The notes beneath the pieces are model-generated. The model made no database searches and was not told where the DNA came from. It saw only the letters and a list, made by a program, of their open reading frames with translations. A stretch of 35,894 nt of DNA from Gulosibacter sp. 10 (GTDB lineage Bacteria > Actinomycetota > Actinomycetes > Actinomycetales > Microbacteriaceae). This document shows positions 14,636-22,186 of the stretch, piece by piece. The DNA is taken from the NCBI RefSeq assembly GCF_900163695.1, contig NZ_FUIC01000023.1, positions 1 to 35,894 on the forward strand, written 5' to 3'. Made by a program: the position numbers and the translations under genes. Position 1 is the first letter of the stretch. Every line of letters begins with the position of its first letter.

Positions 14636-16005
14636 CGCCCGACTCCCCCGTCCCCCGCGCCGAGGGGCAGCGTGGCGCGCACGCACCACAGCGCCTTCCC
14701 GCCCTCGGCCGGGGCGGATGCGGATGCGCCGGAGCGGAACGAGCCGCCGTGCTCGCGCACGCGACGGGCCATGGACCCGAGCCCCACGCCGCCGCCCGCG
14801 GCCGGCGCCTCCCCCGCGTCGCCGATGGGGTTGACGACCTCGATCTCGAGCACCGAGCCGTCCAGCCGCAGCTCGATCTCGGCGGCGCCGGCGCCGTGCT
14901 TGAGCGCGTTCGTCAGCGCCTCCCGCAGGAGCCGGCCCGCGACCCGCCGCACCGCGGCGCCGTCCTCCGCGGCGCCATCCTCCGCGAGGCCGTCCTCCGC
15001 GCAACCGTCTTCCGCCAAGCCGCCATTCGCGGCCTCCGCAGACCAGCCGTCCGCAGCGTCCGCAGGGCCGACATCCACAGCCTCCACAGCCCCGCCGTCC
15101 GCAGCCTCCGCCGGGCCGCCGAGCAGCAGCGCTCGGGCCGCCGCGTCCGCCTCGACCCGGATCTCGAGCCCGGCCGACCGCAGCTCCTCGAACAGCGACT
15201 CGAGGCGCTCGGGCGCGGCGTCCGCCTCCTCCTCGGCCGGGTGCGAGCGCAGCACGTCGATGAGCTCGCGCATGTCGTCGAGCCCCGCGAGCGCGGCCCC
15301 GCGCACCTCGGCGAGCACGCCGCGGTCCCGGTCCGGGCTAGGCGGCAGGTCGAGCGCACCGGTCGTGTAGATCGCGATGGTCGAGAGGTGGGACGAGACG
15401 GTGTCGTGGAGGTCGCGGGCCACGCGGCCACGCTCCTCGCGGATGGCCTCGACGCGCTCGAGCTCCGCGAGGCGCCGGTCGGCCTCCGCCCGCGCCCGGG
15501 CCGCGCCCACCTGCTCGTCGCCGGCCCGCACCTCGGAGCTCCACCACAGCGGCAGGGCGATGAAGAGCACGAACTGCACCGCGGCGGCGGTCGTGACCGC
15601 GGCGTCCCCGCTCCGCCAGAGCACCCAGCCCGTGACGAGCACGGCCGTCGCGCCGATCAGCCACAGCGCGCGGCCGCGCTGACCGGCCGAGCCGTAGCGG
15701 CCGATCGCGTAGAGCGAGAGCGTCCAGGCCATGAGCGTCGCGACGTGCGTGCCGAGCAGGGCGTCCACGAGCACCATCGCCGAGGAGACGAGGAGGGCGC
15801 CGAGGGGATGCCGCGTGGCGACGGCGGCGGCCGCGCAGGCGATCGCGAGCGGGCCCAGATGCCACCACGGGCTCTGCGGCTGCGGCAGCAGCGACTGCTG
15901 CGCGTTCGAGCCGAGACCGGCCGCGACGAGGCCGGCGCCGATGAGCAGCACGGCCGCCGCCCACGCGATGTCGCGCGCGGGGACGGGACGGGCGGCGGCG
16001 GGCAT
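14632..16005 (-). CDS. Sensor histidine kinase (HisKA_3 type)
   Basis: 457-aa membrane sensor kinase. Five to six N-terminal membrane helices (~12-155) are followed by a coiled-coil linker and the HisKA_3 phosphoacceptor helix with His200 in RDLHDTVSSHL. The ATPase domain has the N box (EALTNALKHG, Asn366) and a GVGLGSMARRV lid (~406-416). Between them sits an unusual insert (~297-352) of Ala, Asp, Glu and Gly residues including four AEDG units, encoded by a 15-bp repeat. There is no dedicated extracellular sensor domain, so it probably senses the membrane. Start ATG at 16005 has no Shine-Dalgarno; a GATACT box lies 6 nt upstream (leaderless). Confidence 0.9.
   Translation of the reverse strand: MPAAARPVPARDIAWAAAVLLIGAGLVAAGLGSNAQQSLLPQPQSPWWHLGPLAIACAAAAVATRHPLGALLVSSAMVLVDALLGTHVATLMAWTLSLYAIGRYGSAGQRGRALWLIGATAVLVTGWVLWRSGDAAVTTAAAVQFVLFIALPLWWSSEVRAGDEQVGAARARAEADRRLAELERVEAIREERGRVARDLHDTVSSHLSTIAIYTTGALDLPPSPDRDRGVLAEVRGAALAGLDDMRELIDVLRSHPAEEEADAAPERLESLFEELRSAGLEIRVEADAAARALLLGGPAEAADGGAVEAVDVGPADAADGWSAEAANGGLAEDGCAEDGLAEDGAAEDGAAVRRVAGRLLREALTNALKHGAGAAEIELRLDGSVLEIEVVNPIGDAGEAPAAGGGVGLGSMARRVREHGGSFRSGASASAPAEGGKALWCVRATLPLGAGDGGVGR
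14959..15018 (-). repeat. 15-bp in-frame tandem repeat inside the kinase gene
   Basis: Four copies with a 15-bp period start at 14959, 14974, 14989 and 15004; on the plus strand the unit is close to GCCGTCCTCCGCG plus two bases. On the coding strand they produce repeats of AEDG plus one variable residue. More degenerate GTCCGC-rich units continue to about 15120. The unit length preserves the reading frame, so copy number can change without breaking the kinase. Confidence 0.75.
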
Positions 16006-16113
16006 ACCGCCAGTATCCCGGTCGGCGCGGGGCGCCGCATCCGACCAAAGTGAGAGCCCTGTCCGCAACCATCGCGAGACGCGCGCGGCGCCGCGCCCGC
16101 GCAGGATCGGAGC

Positions 16114-16944
16114 ATGGATATCGCACTGCTCGCCTCCGCCGGCGCGCTCGTCCCCGTCCTGATCGGCCTCGCGCTCGTCGACTCGCTGAGCTACGGCACG
16201 TTCGCCGTCCCGGTGTGGCTGCTCATGACGCCGGGCCGCGTGCGCGCGTTCCGGCTGCTCGCCTACCTGCTCGCGATCGGCGGCTTCTACTTCGTCGTCG
16301 GCCTCGTCCTGCTGGCCGGGGCCGGGTGGATCGTGCCCTTCGTGGAGGGGCTCGCCGCGCTGCCCGTCGTGCCGATGCTCGGCCTCGCGGGCGGCATCGC
16401 GCTCGTGTGGTGGAGCTTCGCGCTCGACTCCGAGAAGGCGAAGGCGCGCCGCGCCGAGCGGGGCGGCGGGACGAGGATCGCGCGCTGGCGGCGGATCGCG
16501 ATGGGCGACGACGCGGAGGCCGGCCCCGCCGGGGCTGCCGGGACCGCCGAGGCCGCCCGCGCGGGCGCCGATCCGCATCGCGGCACCGGCACCGGCACAG
16601 CGACGCGCTCCCGCAGCTCCGTCGGGGCGCTGATGGGCCTCGCGGTGGTCGCCGGCCTCGCCGAGGTCGCGACGATGATCCCCTACCTCGCGGCGATCGG
16701 CCTGCTCACCACGAGCGACCTCGGCTGGCCGACGACCGGGTGGATGCTCGCGGGCTACTGCCTCGTGATGCTGCTGCCCGCGCTCGTCATGCTGCTGGGC
16801 CGCCTGCTCTTCGCCCAGGCGCTGCGCGGCCCGCTCGAGCGGCTGGATCGCTGGTTCGCGAAGCACGCCGAGTCGGCGTTCGCGTGGATCGTCGGCATCG
16901 TGGGCGCGGTGCTCATCATCAACTGCTCCCCGGCCGTCTTCTAG
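16114..16944 (+). CDS. GAP (SfLAP-like) family membrane protein
   Basis: 276-aa polytopic membrane protein resembling the actinobacterial GAP family (sulfolipid-1-addressing protein, Sap). Hydrophobic helices are at ~4-30, 46-68, 77-100, then after a ~70-residue hydrophilic cytoplasmic loop rich in Ala/Gly/Arg at ~170-195, 205-230 and 255-272. The 3+3 arrangement with a central loop resembles small LysE-type transporters. In mycobacteria such proteins assist glycolipid export; the substrate here is unknown. AGGATCGGAG precedes the ATG at 16114. It is divergent from the histidine kinase (108 bp apart) and convergent with the MFS exporter (18 bp between stops). Confidence 0.75.
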   Translation: MDIALLASAGALVPVLIGLALVDSLSYGTFAVPVWLLMTPGRVRAFRLLAYLLAIGGFYFVVGLVLLAGAGWIVPFVEGLAALPVVPMLGLAGGIALVWWSFALDSEKAKARRAERGGGTRIARWRRIAMGDDAEAGPAGAAGTAEAARAGADPHRGTGTGTATRSRSSVGALMGLAVVAGLAEVATMIPYLAAIGLLTTSDLGWPTTGWMLAGYCLVMLLPALVMLLGRLLFAQALRGPLERLDRWFAKHAESAFAWIVGIVGAVLIINCSPAVF

Positions 16945-16962
16945 GCTCTGCCCCGGGCCCGC

Positions 16963-18342
16963 CTACCGCTCCAGGTCGGAGCGGAAGCCCGAGACGGCGG
17001 CGAAGCCGACCACGAGCACCGCGATCGGCACGAGCATCGTGTTCCCCATCGCGTCCGCGAAGCCCGTGCTCGAGACGCCGATCTGCATCGCGGCGCCGAG
17101 CGCGGCCGCGCCGAGCACCGCGCCCACCTGCCGCGAGGTGTTGTAGACGCCGGAGCCCGCGCCCACGAGCTCGGGCGGCAGCTGCCGCATCGAGATCGTC
17201 GAGTTGGAGGACCAGCACAGCGCGTTCGAGGCGCCCAGCAGCACGAGCGGCAGGACGAGCCAGGCCGGCGGCACGCCGTCCCGCATGAGCGCGGCGAACA
17301 GCGCCATCGCGGCGATCATCGACGCGAAGCCGATGCGCGAGACCGCGCCCGGGCGCAGCCGGTCGGCGAGGCGCCCCACGAGCGGCGCGAACGCGATGGA
17401 GGTGAGCGCCATCGGGATCATCATGAGGCCGGCCCGCTCGGAGGGCATGCCCGCGGCGATCTGCAGGTAGAGCATGATCGGCAGCTGGATGGCGTAGACG
17501 GTGAACCCGAGCGTGGCCACCGAGCCGACGCCGAGCGCGAAGTTGCGGATGCGGAAGAGCCGCAGCGGCACGAGCGCGGCGCGGCCCCGCCGCTCCGCGG
17601 TGCGCTGGAGGCGCAGGAACAGGACGCCCGCGAGCGCGCCGAGCGCCAGCAGCGCCCACAGCCAGGCCGGCCAGCCCAGCTCGGGCCCCTGCTGCAGCGT
17701 GAACACCACCCCGAACACCGCGACGAGCGAGACGAGCACGCTGAGCAGGTCGATCCGCTGCACCGCGGTCGGCAGCCGCGGCACCCACCGCGCCGAGAGC
17801 GCGATCGCCAGCAGGCCGAGCGGCACGTAGAGCAGGAACACCCACCGCCATCCGACCGTGCCGACGATGAGCCCGCCGAGCGTGGGGCCGATGAGGCCGG
17901 AGGAGCCGCCCACGGCGCTCCACACGCCCATCGCGGCCCCTCGGCGGTGGCGCGGGAAGATGCGGTTGATGATGCTCAGCGGCTGCGGGTTGAGCAGCGA
18001 GGCGCCGAGCCCCTGCACGGCGCGCATGAGGATGAGCATCTCGATGGTGGGCGCGAAGGCGCACGCGAGCGCGGCGGCGACGAACACCGCCATGCCGACG
18101 AGGTACACGTTGCGCTGCCCGAAGCGGTCGCCGAGCCGCCCCGTGACGAGCAGCGGGGCGGCGAACATGAGCAGGTAGACGGCCGAGACCCACACCACCT
18201 GGTTGACGCTCGCGCCCAGGTCCTCGCGGATGTGCGGCACCGCCACGGCCACGAGCGACTGGTCGACGAGCGTCGTGAACAGGCCGACGCAGAGCGCCGC
18301 GAGCGCCCGCCAGGCCTGCCGCATGGGGATCTCGGGGGTCAT
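16963..18342 (-). CDS. MFS drug/proton antiporter, DHA2 (EmrB/QacA) type
   Basis: 459-aa exporter with about 14 hydrophobic helices, the DHA2 count. Typical motifs: DQSLVAVAVPHI in helix 1 (antiporter family motif D1-like), LVTGRLGDRFGQRNVYL (motif A, loop 2-3), and ILMRAVQGLGASLLNPQ (motif B). Likely exports a hydrophobic or cationic toxic compound by proton exchange. I prefer the ATG at 18342 over the upstream TTG at 18351, because TAGGTT followed by exactly 7 nt precedes the ATG, the leaderless pattern seen elsewhere in the window. It lies 10 bp after the Lrp-type gene on the same strand, so read-through co-transcription is also possible. Confidence 0.88.
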   Translation of the reverse strand: MTPEIPMRQAWRALAALCVGLFTTLVDQSLVAVAVPHIREDLGASVNQVVWVSAVYLLMFAAPLLVTGRLGDRFGQRNVYLVGMAVFVAAALACAFAPTIEMLILMRAVQGLGASLLNPQPLSIINRIFPRHRRGAAMGVWSAVGGSSGLIGPTLGGLIVGTVGWRWVFLLYVPLGLLAIALSARWVPRLPTAVQRIDLLSVLVSLVAVFGVVFTLQQGPELGWPAWLWALLALGALAGVLFLRLQRTAERRGRAALVPLRLFRIRNFALGVGSVATLGFTVYAIQLPIMLYLQIAAGMPSERAGLMMIPMALTSIAFAPLVGRLADRLRPGAVSRIGFASMIAAMALFAALMRDGVPPAWLVLPLVLLGASNALCWSSNSTISMRQLPPELVGAGSGVYNTSRQVGAVLGAAALGAAMQIGVSSTGFADAMGNTMLVPIAVLVVGFAAVSGFRSDLER

Positions 18343-18349
18343 TTCCCCC

Positions 18350-18355
18350 AACCTA
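18350..18355 (-). promoter_or_regulatory. Possible leaderless promoter of MFS gene (-10 TAGGTT)
   Basis: On the minus strand TAGGTT is followed by 7 nt (GGGGGAA) and the ATG at 18342. Its first three bases are the TAG stop codon of the upstream Lrp-type gene. The G-run is too close to the ATG to be a good ribosome-binding site. This is the same configuration as copZ/CopD-CtaG at 9397. Confidence 0.4.
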
Positions 18356-19423
18356 GCCGACCGCGCGGGCCGCCGCCGCGCCGCGGGGCAGGCCCCACCG
18401 AGGCGGGACCACCTCGCCCGTGGCGCGCCCGCCTTCGCCGAGCAGCCAGCCGACGCGCTTGACGATCTGCAGCGCCACGGCGTTCTCGCGCAGCTCGAGC
18501 TCGGGCACCGCCGCGGCGAGCTCCTGCTCGACGGCGAGCACGTCCCCCACCGAGCGCAGCCACATCACGATGAAGAAGTTCGTGCGCCCCGTCGTCGAGG
18601 CGCACAGGCGCAGGCCGGGCAGGTGCGAGATCGCCTCGGCCGCGGCGTCGTGCAGCGCGGCGGGGAGCGCGCCGTACCACTGGCAGGTCACCGGGAGCCC
18701 CGTCATGTCCTGCGAGACGTCGCAGCGCAGCCGCAGCACGTCCCGCGCGAGCGCGGAGCGGATCTGCCGGCGCACGGTGGCCTCGGCGAGCCCCAGTTCC
18801 CGCGCGATGTCGGCGGCGGGGCGGCGGCCGTCGTAGACGAGGGCCCGCAGCACGTCGGGATGGATGCGGGAGGCCGGCCCCCGCTCGGCCCGCCGCGGGG
18901 CGAGCCGCTCGGCGGCCCGCTGCTGCTCGCGGCCCAGCGCGCGCATCCGGAACCCGTCCCCGCCGAAGTGGAGCCGCGTGACCATCGAGATGTCGAGGTG
19001 CACGACGCCGGGGATCTTCGCGATCTCCGGCATCAGCCACTCCGAGACCGATTCGATCGAGTCCGCGGAGACGGTGAGCAGCATGTCGCGGTCCCGGGCC
19101 GAGATGTCGATCGAGACGATCTCGGGGAACCGCGAGAACGCGCCGATCACGGTCTCGCGCACGGCGAGGCCGCAGCGGACCTCGATGAACACGAGCATCG
19201 GGTTCGTCCGCGTGCCGATCGGATGCGCGCTGACCCAGGCCACGCCCGCGTCGACGATCCGCTGCCAGCGCGTCGCGAGCGTCGAGGGGTGGACGCCGAG
19301 CACGGCGCCGAGCTCCGCCCAGGACGCCCGCGGGGCGATCTGCAGCGCGTGGATGAGCATCGCGTCCTCGTCGTCGAGGATCGAGGGCTCGTAAAGGCGA
19401 TCGTTTCGCGAGATTTTCCGCAT
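18353..19423 (-). CDS. Lrp/AsnC-family regulator with two tandem domains
   Basis: 356-aa transcription factor built as a duplicated Lrp/AsnC protein. First helix-turn-helix ~18-60 (SWAELGAVLGVHPSTLATRW), first ligand-binding RAM-like domain ~70-150, second helix-turn-helix ~190-225 (RPAADIARELGLAEATVR), second RAM-like domain ~240-325. Single-domain Lrp proteins are ~150-160 aa, so this is a double-length, pseudo-dimeric form as found in some actinobacteria. It diverges from the amidohydrolase/symporter operon and is the obvious regulator. The ATG at 19423 has no clear Shine-Dalgarno, and the first ten codons overlap one of three direct repeats that look like its own operator. Confidence 0.85.
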   Translation of the reverse strand: MRKISRNDRLYEPSILDDEDAMLIHALQIAPRASWAELGAVLGVHPSTLATRWQRIVDAGVAWVSAHPIGTRTNPMLVFIEVRCGLAVRETVIGAFSRFPEIVSIDISARDRDMLLTVSADSIESVSEWLMPEIAKIPGVVHLDISMVTRLHFGGDGFRMRALGREQQRAAERLAPRRAERGPASRIHPDVLRALVYDGRRPAADIARELGLAEATVRRQIRSALARDVLRLRCDVSQDMTGLPVTCQWYGALPAALHDAAAEAISHLPGLRLCASTTGRTNFFIVMWLRSVGDVLAVEQELAAAVPELELRENAVALQIVKRVGWLLGEGGRATGEVVPPRWGLPRGAAAARAVG

Positions 19424-19483
19424 GGGGTGATCGTTTCACGGAATATTCCGCGGGGCAGGCGTTCGTTTGATGAGACTGGGGCG
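19396..19483. promoter_or_regulatory. Direct-repeat operator array between Lrp gene and amidohydrolase
   Basis: Two 26-bp units, at 19396-19421 and 19426-19451, begin 30 bp apart and match at 21 of 26 positions (core GATCGTTTC, end TTCCGC). A third, degenerate copy starting GGCGTTCGTTT lies at 19458-19483. The second unit contains the perfect palindrome CGGAATATTCCG (19439-19450). The spacing near three helical turns puts the sites on one DNA face, as multi-site Lrp binding requires. The first unit lies inside the 5' end of the Lrp-type coding region. Confidence 0.6.
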
Positions 19484-19527
19484 TTCGCGCGCATCCCGCG
19501 CGCCCCGCCCCGGCGAAGGAGCTGCGA

Positions 19528-20739
19528 GTGCCCCCATCCCCCGTCTCCCAGGACGACCTCGTCCGCCTCCGGCGCACCCTGCACGCCGAGCCCGAGGTGG
19601 GGCTCGACCTGCCCGACACGCAGCGGGCCCTCCTCCGCGAGCTCGAGGGGCTGCCGCTCGAGATCGTGCCCGGCCGCCGCTGCAGCTCGATCACCGCCGT
19701 GCTGCGCGCGACCGACCGCGCCGCGGCAGACGTCCCGGCGGTGCTGCTGCGCGCCGACATGGACGCGCTCCCCGTCTCCGAGCCCGCCGGCGAGGAGTTC
19801 GCGTCGCGCCGTGCCGGCGCGATGCACGCGTGCGGCCACGACCTGCACATGACGATGCTCGTCGGCGCCGCCAGGATGCTCTGCGAGCGGCGCGCGGAGC
19901 TCGCGGGCGACGTGGTGCTCATGTTCCAGCCCGGCGAGGAGGGCTGGGGCGGCGCCTCGATCATGATCGAGGAGGGCGTGCTGGACGCGGCCGGGCCGCG
20001 CGTCTCGGCGGCGTTCGGGATGCACGTCATGACCGGCGACCGCCGCCCGGCCCGCTTCGGCTTCCGGCACGGCACCGCCATGGCCGGCGCCTCGGCGCTC
20101 ACCGCCACCATCCGCGGATGCGGCGGGCACGGCTCCGCGCCGCACCTCGCGAGCGACCCGGTCACGACCGCCGCCGAGACGGTGCTGGCGCTCCAGAGCG
20201 CCGTCACCCGGGAGTTCGACGTGCTCGACCCGGTGGTCGTCACGGTCGGCTCCCTGCACGCCGGGACCAAGCGCAACATCATCCCCGACGACGCCCGGTT
20301 CGAGGCGACCGTGCGCTGCTTCTCGCCCGAGGCGCGGGACCGCGCCGCCGAGATCCTGCCCGCGCTCACCGCCGGGGTGGCCGCCGCGCACCGCCAGCGC
20401 GCCGAGGTCGAGTACGTGCACGAGTTCCCCCCGCTCGTCAACGACGACGCCGAGACCCGCGCCGCGCTCGCCGCCGCCGAGACGCTGTTCGACCCCGCCG
20501 CCATCGAGGTGCTGCCCCGGCCCAAGACCGCCTCCGAGGACTTCGCCGAAGTGCTCGAGCGGGTGCCCGGCACCTTCGTGTTCGTCGACGCGACCCCCGC
20601 CGCCGGCAGCGAGTACAACCACTCGCCCCGCGCCGTCTACGACGAGGCCGTGCTCGCCGACGGCGCGCGCCTCTACGCCGAGTTCGCGCTGCACCGCCTG
20701 CGGATGCTCCGCGAGCCGTCCCCCGCCGCCGAATCCTGA
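19528..20739 (+). CDS. M20-family amidohydrolase (hippurate/N-acyl amino acid hydrolase type)
   Basis: 403-aa cytoplasmic zinc/manganese amidohydrolase that splits an N-acyl amino acid or similar amide into acid plus amine. Metal-site motifs: MHACGHDLH with Cys102 and His104, GEE at 136-138, GMHV with His166, and a late His in EYNHSP. The lid/dimerisation domain runs ~175-290 with GGHGSAPH. The Cys ligand marks the HipO/IAA-amino-acid hydrolase branch rather than classical carboxypeptidases. GTG start at 19528 with GAAGGAG 6 nt upstream. The symporter gene follows by 31 bp, and the pair likely forms one operon controlled by the divergent Lrp-type protein. Exact substrate cannot be read. Confidence 0.9.
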   Translation: MPPSPVSQDDLVRLRRTLHAEPEVGLDLPDTQRALLRELEGLPLEIVPGRRCSSITAVLRATDRAAADVPAVLLRADMDALPVSEPAGEEFASRRAGAMHACGHDLHMTMLVGAARMLCERRAELAGDVVLMFQPGEEGWGGASIMIEEGVLDAAGPRVSAAFGMHVMTGDRRPARFGFRHGTAMAGASALTATIRGCGGHGSAPHLASDPVTTAAETVLALQSAVTREFDVLDPVVVTVGSLHAGTKRNIIPDDARFEATVRCFSPEARDRAAEILPALTAGVAAAHRQRAEVEYVHEFPPLVNDDAETRAALAAAETLFDPAAIEVLPRPKTASEDFAEVLERVPGTFVFVDATPAAGSEYNHSPRAVYDEAVLADGARLYAEFALHRLRMLREPSPAAES

Positions 20740-20770
20740 TCCCCCGACCGACCCCCACCCTGGAGTGACG

Positions 20771-22069
20771 ATGACGTCCACCATCACCGCGGGCGAGCCC
20801 CGCAACGCCGCGGCCCGGAGCCGCTTCCGCATCCTCGGCGCCACGAGCGTCGGCAACGCCCTGGAATGGTTCGACTGGCAGATCTACGCCACGTTCGCGC
20901 CCTTCATCGCGACCCAGCTCTTCGACGCCGCGAACCCCGTCTCCTCGCTGCTGCAGACCTTCGCCGTCTTCGCGGTCGGCTTCCTCGCCCGGCCCCTCGG
21001 CGGCGTGCTCTTCGGGCTCCTCGCCGACCGCCGCGGACGCAAGGCATCGCTCGTGCTCGCGATCATCGCCGCATCGCTCGGCAGCCTCATGATCGGCCTC
21101 ATCCCCACCCACGCCGCCATCGGCGCCTGGGCCGCCGTGCTGCTCCTCGTCGCCCGGCTCGTCCAGGGCCTCGCCCACGGCGGAGAGATGCCGGCCGCGC
21201 AGACCTACCTCTCGGAGATGGCCCCGCCCGAGCGCCGCGGGCGCTGGGCCTCGCTCATCTACGTCTCGGGCACCACCGGCATCCTCGCCGCCACGATCTT
21301 CGGCGCCGTCCTCACCGGCACGCTCGACGCGGAGTTCATGGCCGACTACGGCTGGCGCATCCCCTTCGTCGTCGCCGCCGTGCTGGGCCTGTTCGCGCTC
21401 GTCATGCGCGTGGGCCTGCACGAGACCTCCGCGTTCGAGACCAGCCGGATCCGCACCGTGCAGGGCGAGCGGCAGCCCGCCCTGATGTCCGCGCCCAAGG
21501 CCGCGCTCATCGTGATCCTCGTGACCATCGGCGCCACCGTCTCGTTCTACGTGTGGGGCGTCACCGCGCCCGCCTTCGCCACCGCCAACCTCGGCATGGA
21601 ACCGAGCGCCGCGCTCTGGGGCGGCGCGGTCGGCACGATCGTGTTCATCCTCGCCCTGCCGCTGTGGGGCATGCTCTCCGACCGCATCGGACGCCGCGCC
21701 GTGCTCGCGATCAGCATGTTCGGCACCGCCGCGACCTTCTTCCCGATGCGCGCGATCATGACCGACGAGGTGTGGACCCTCATCCTCGCCACCAGCGTCA
21801 CGCTCGTGTTCCTCTCCGGCTCGCTCGCGATCCTGCCCGCCGTGTACTCGGAGCTGTTCCCGACGCACATCCGCACCATCGGCACCGCGATCCCCTACGG
21901 CATCGCCGTCGCCCTCTTCGGCGGCACCGCGCCGTACCTGCAGACCTGGTTCACCGCCGAGCTCGGGCAGTCCTGGCTGTTCACGCTCTACGCCGTGGTG
22001 CTGCTCGTGGTCTCCGGGCTCGCCGCGCTCCTCCTCCTGCCCGAGACCCGCGGCCGCCGGCTCGAGTAG
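20771..22069 (+). CDS. MFS symporter, metabolite:H+ symporter (MHS) type
   Basis: 432-aa importer with about 12 helices. The family signatures are clear: GNALEWFDWQIYATFAPFI in helix 1, FLARPLGGVLFG then LLADRRGRKASL for the loop 2-3 motif, and GGEMPAAQTYLSEMAP in loop 4-5. Relatives move 2-oxoglutarate, citrate, shikimate or osmolytes with protons. I chose the ATG at 20771 over the GTG at 20765 since GGAG lies 5 nt before it. Placed after the amidohydrolase, it probably imports that enzyme's substrate (inference). The gene ends just before a strong hairpin at 22080-22123. Confidence 0.88.
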   Translation: MTSTITAGEPRNAAARSRFRILGATSVGNALEWFDWQIYATFAPFIATQLFDAANPVSSLLQTFAVFAVGFLARPLGGVLFGLLADRRGRKASLVLAIIAASLGSLMIGLIPTHAAIGAWAAVLLLVARLVQGLAHGGEMPAAQTYLSEMAPPERRGRWASLIYVSGTTGILAATIFGAVLTGTLDAEFMADYGWRIPFVVAAVLGLFALVMRVGLHETSAFETSRIRTVQGERQPALMSAPKAALIVILVTIGATVSFYVWGVTAPAFATANLGMEPSAALWGGAVGTIVFILALPLWGMLSDRIGRRAVLAISMFGTAATFFPMRAIMTDEVWTLILATSVTLVFLSGSLAILPAVYSELFPTHIRTIGTAIPYGIAVALFGGTAPYLQTWFTAELGQSWLFTLYAVVLLVVSGLAALLLLPETRGRRLE

Positions 22070-22079
22070 CCGCGCGCGC

Positions 22080-22123
22080 CGCGATCGGCCGGGCCTCCCC
22101 CGCGGAGCGCCCGGCCGATCGCG
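22080..22123 (+). terminator. Strong hairpin terminator after amidohydrolase/symporter operon
   Basis: CGCGATCGGCCGGGC (22080-22094) pairs perfectly with GCCCGGCCGATCGCG (22109-22123), a 15-bp stem with a 14-nt loop, beginning 11 bp after the symporter stop. No T-tract follows, as usual for high-GC actinobacteria. Confidence 0.75.
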
Positions 22124-22173
22124 TCCTCCGGCCGCGCCCCTCGCGGAAACACCATCCCGTCACCCGACCTGGG

Positions 22174-22186
22174 TACTCTGTCAACC
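22174..22186 (+). promoter_or_regulatory. Leaderless promoter (-10 TACTCT) of aminotransferase gene
   Basis: TACTCT at 22174-22179, then 7 nt, then the ATG at 22187. There is no Shine-Dalgarno sequence in the 30 bases upstream, so the transcript probably starts at the start codon. Confidence 0.55.
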
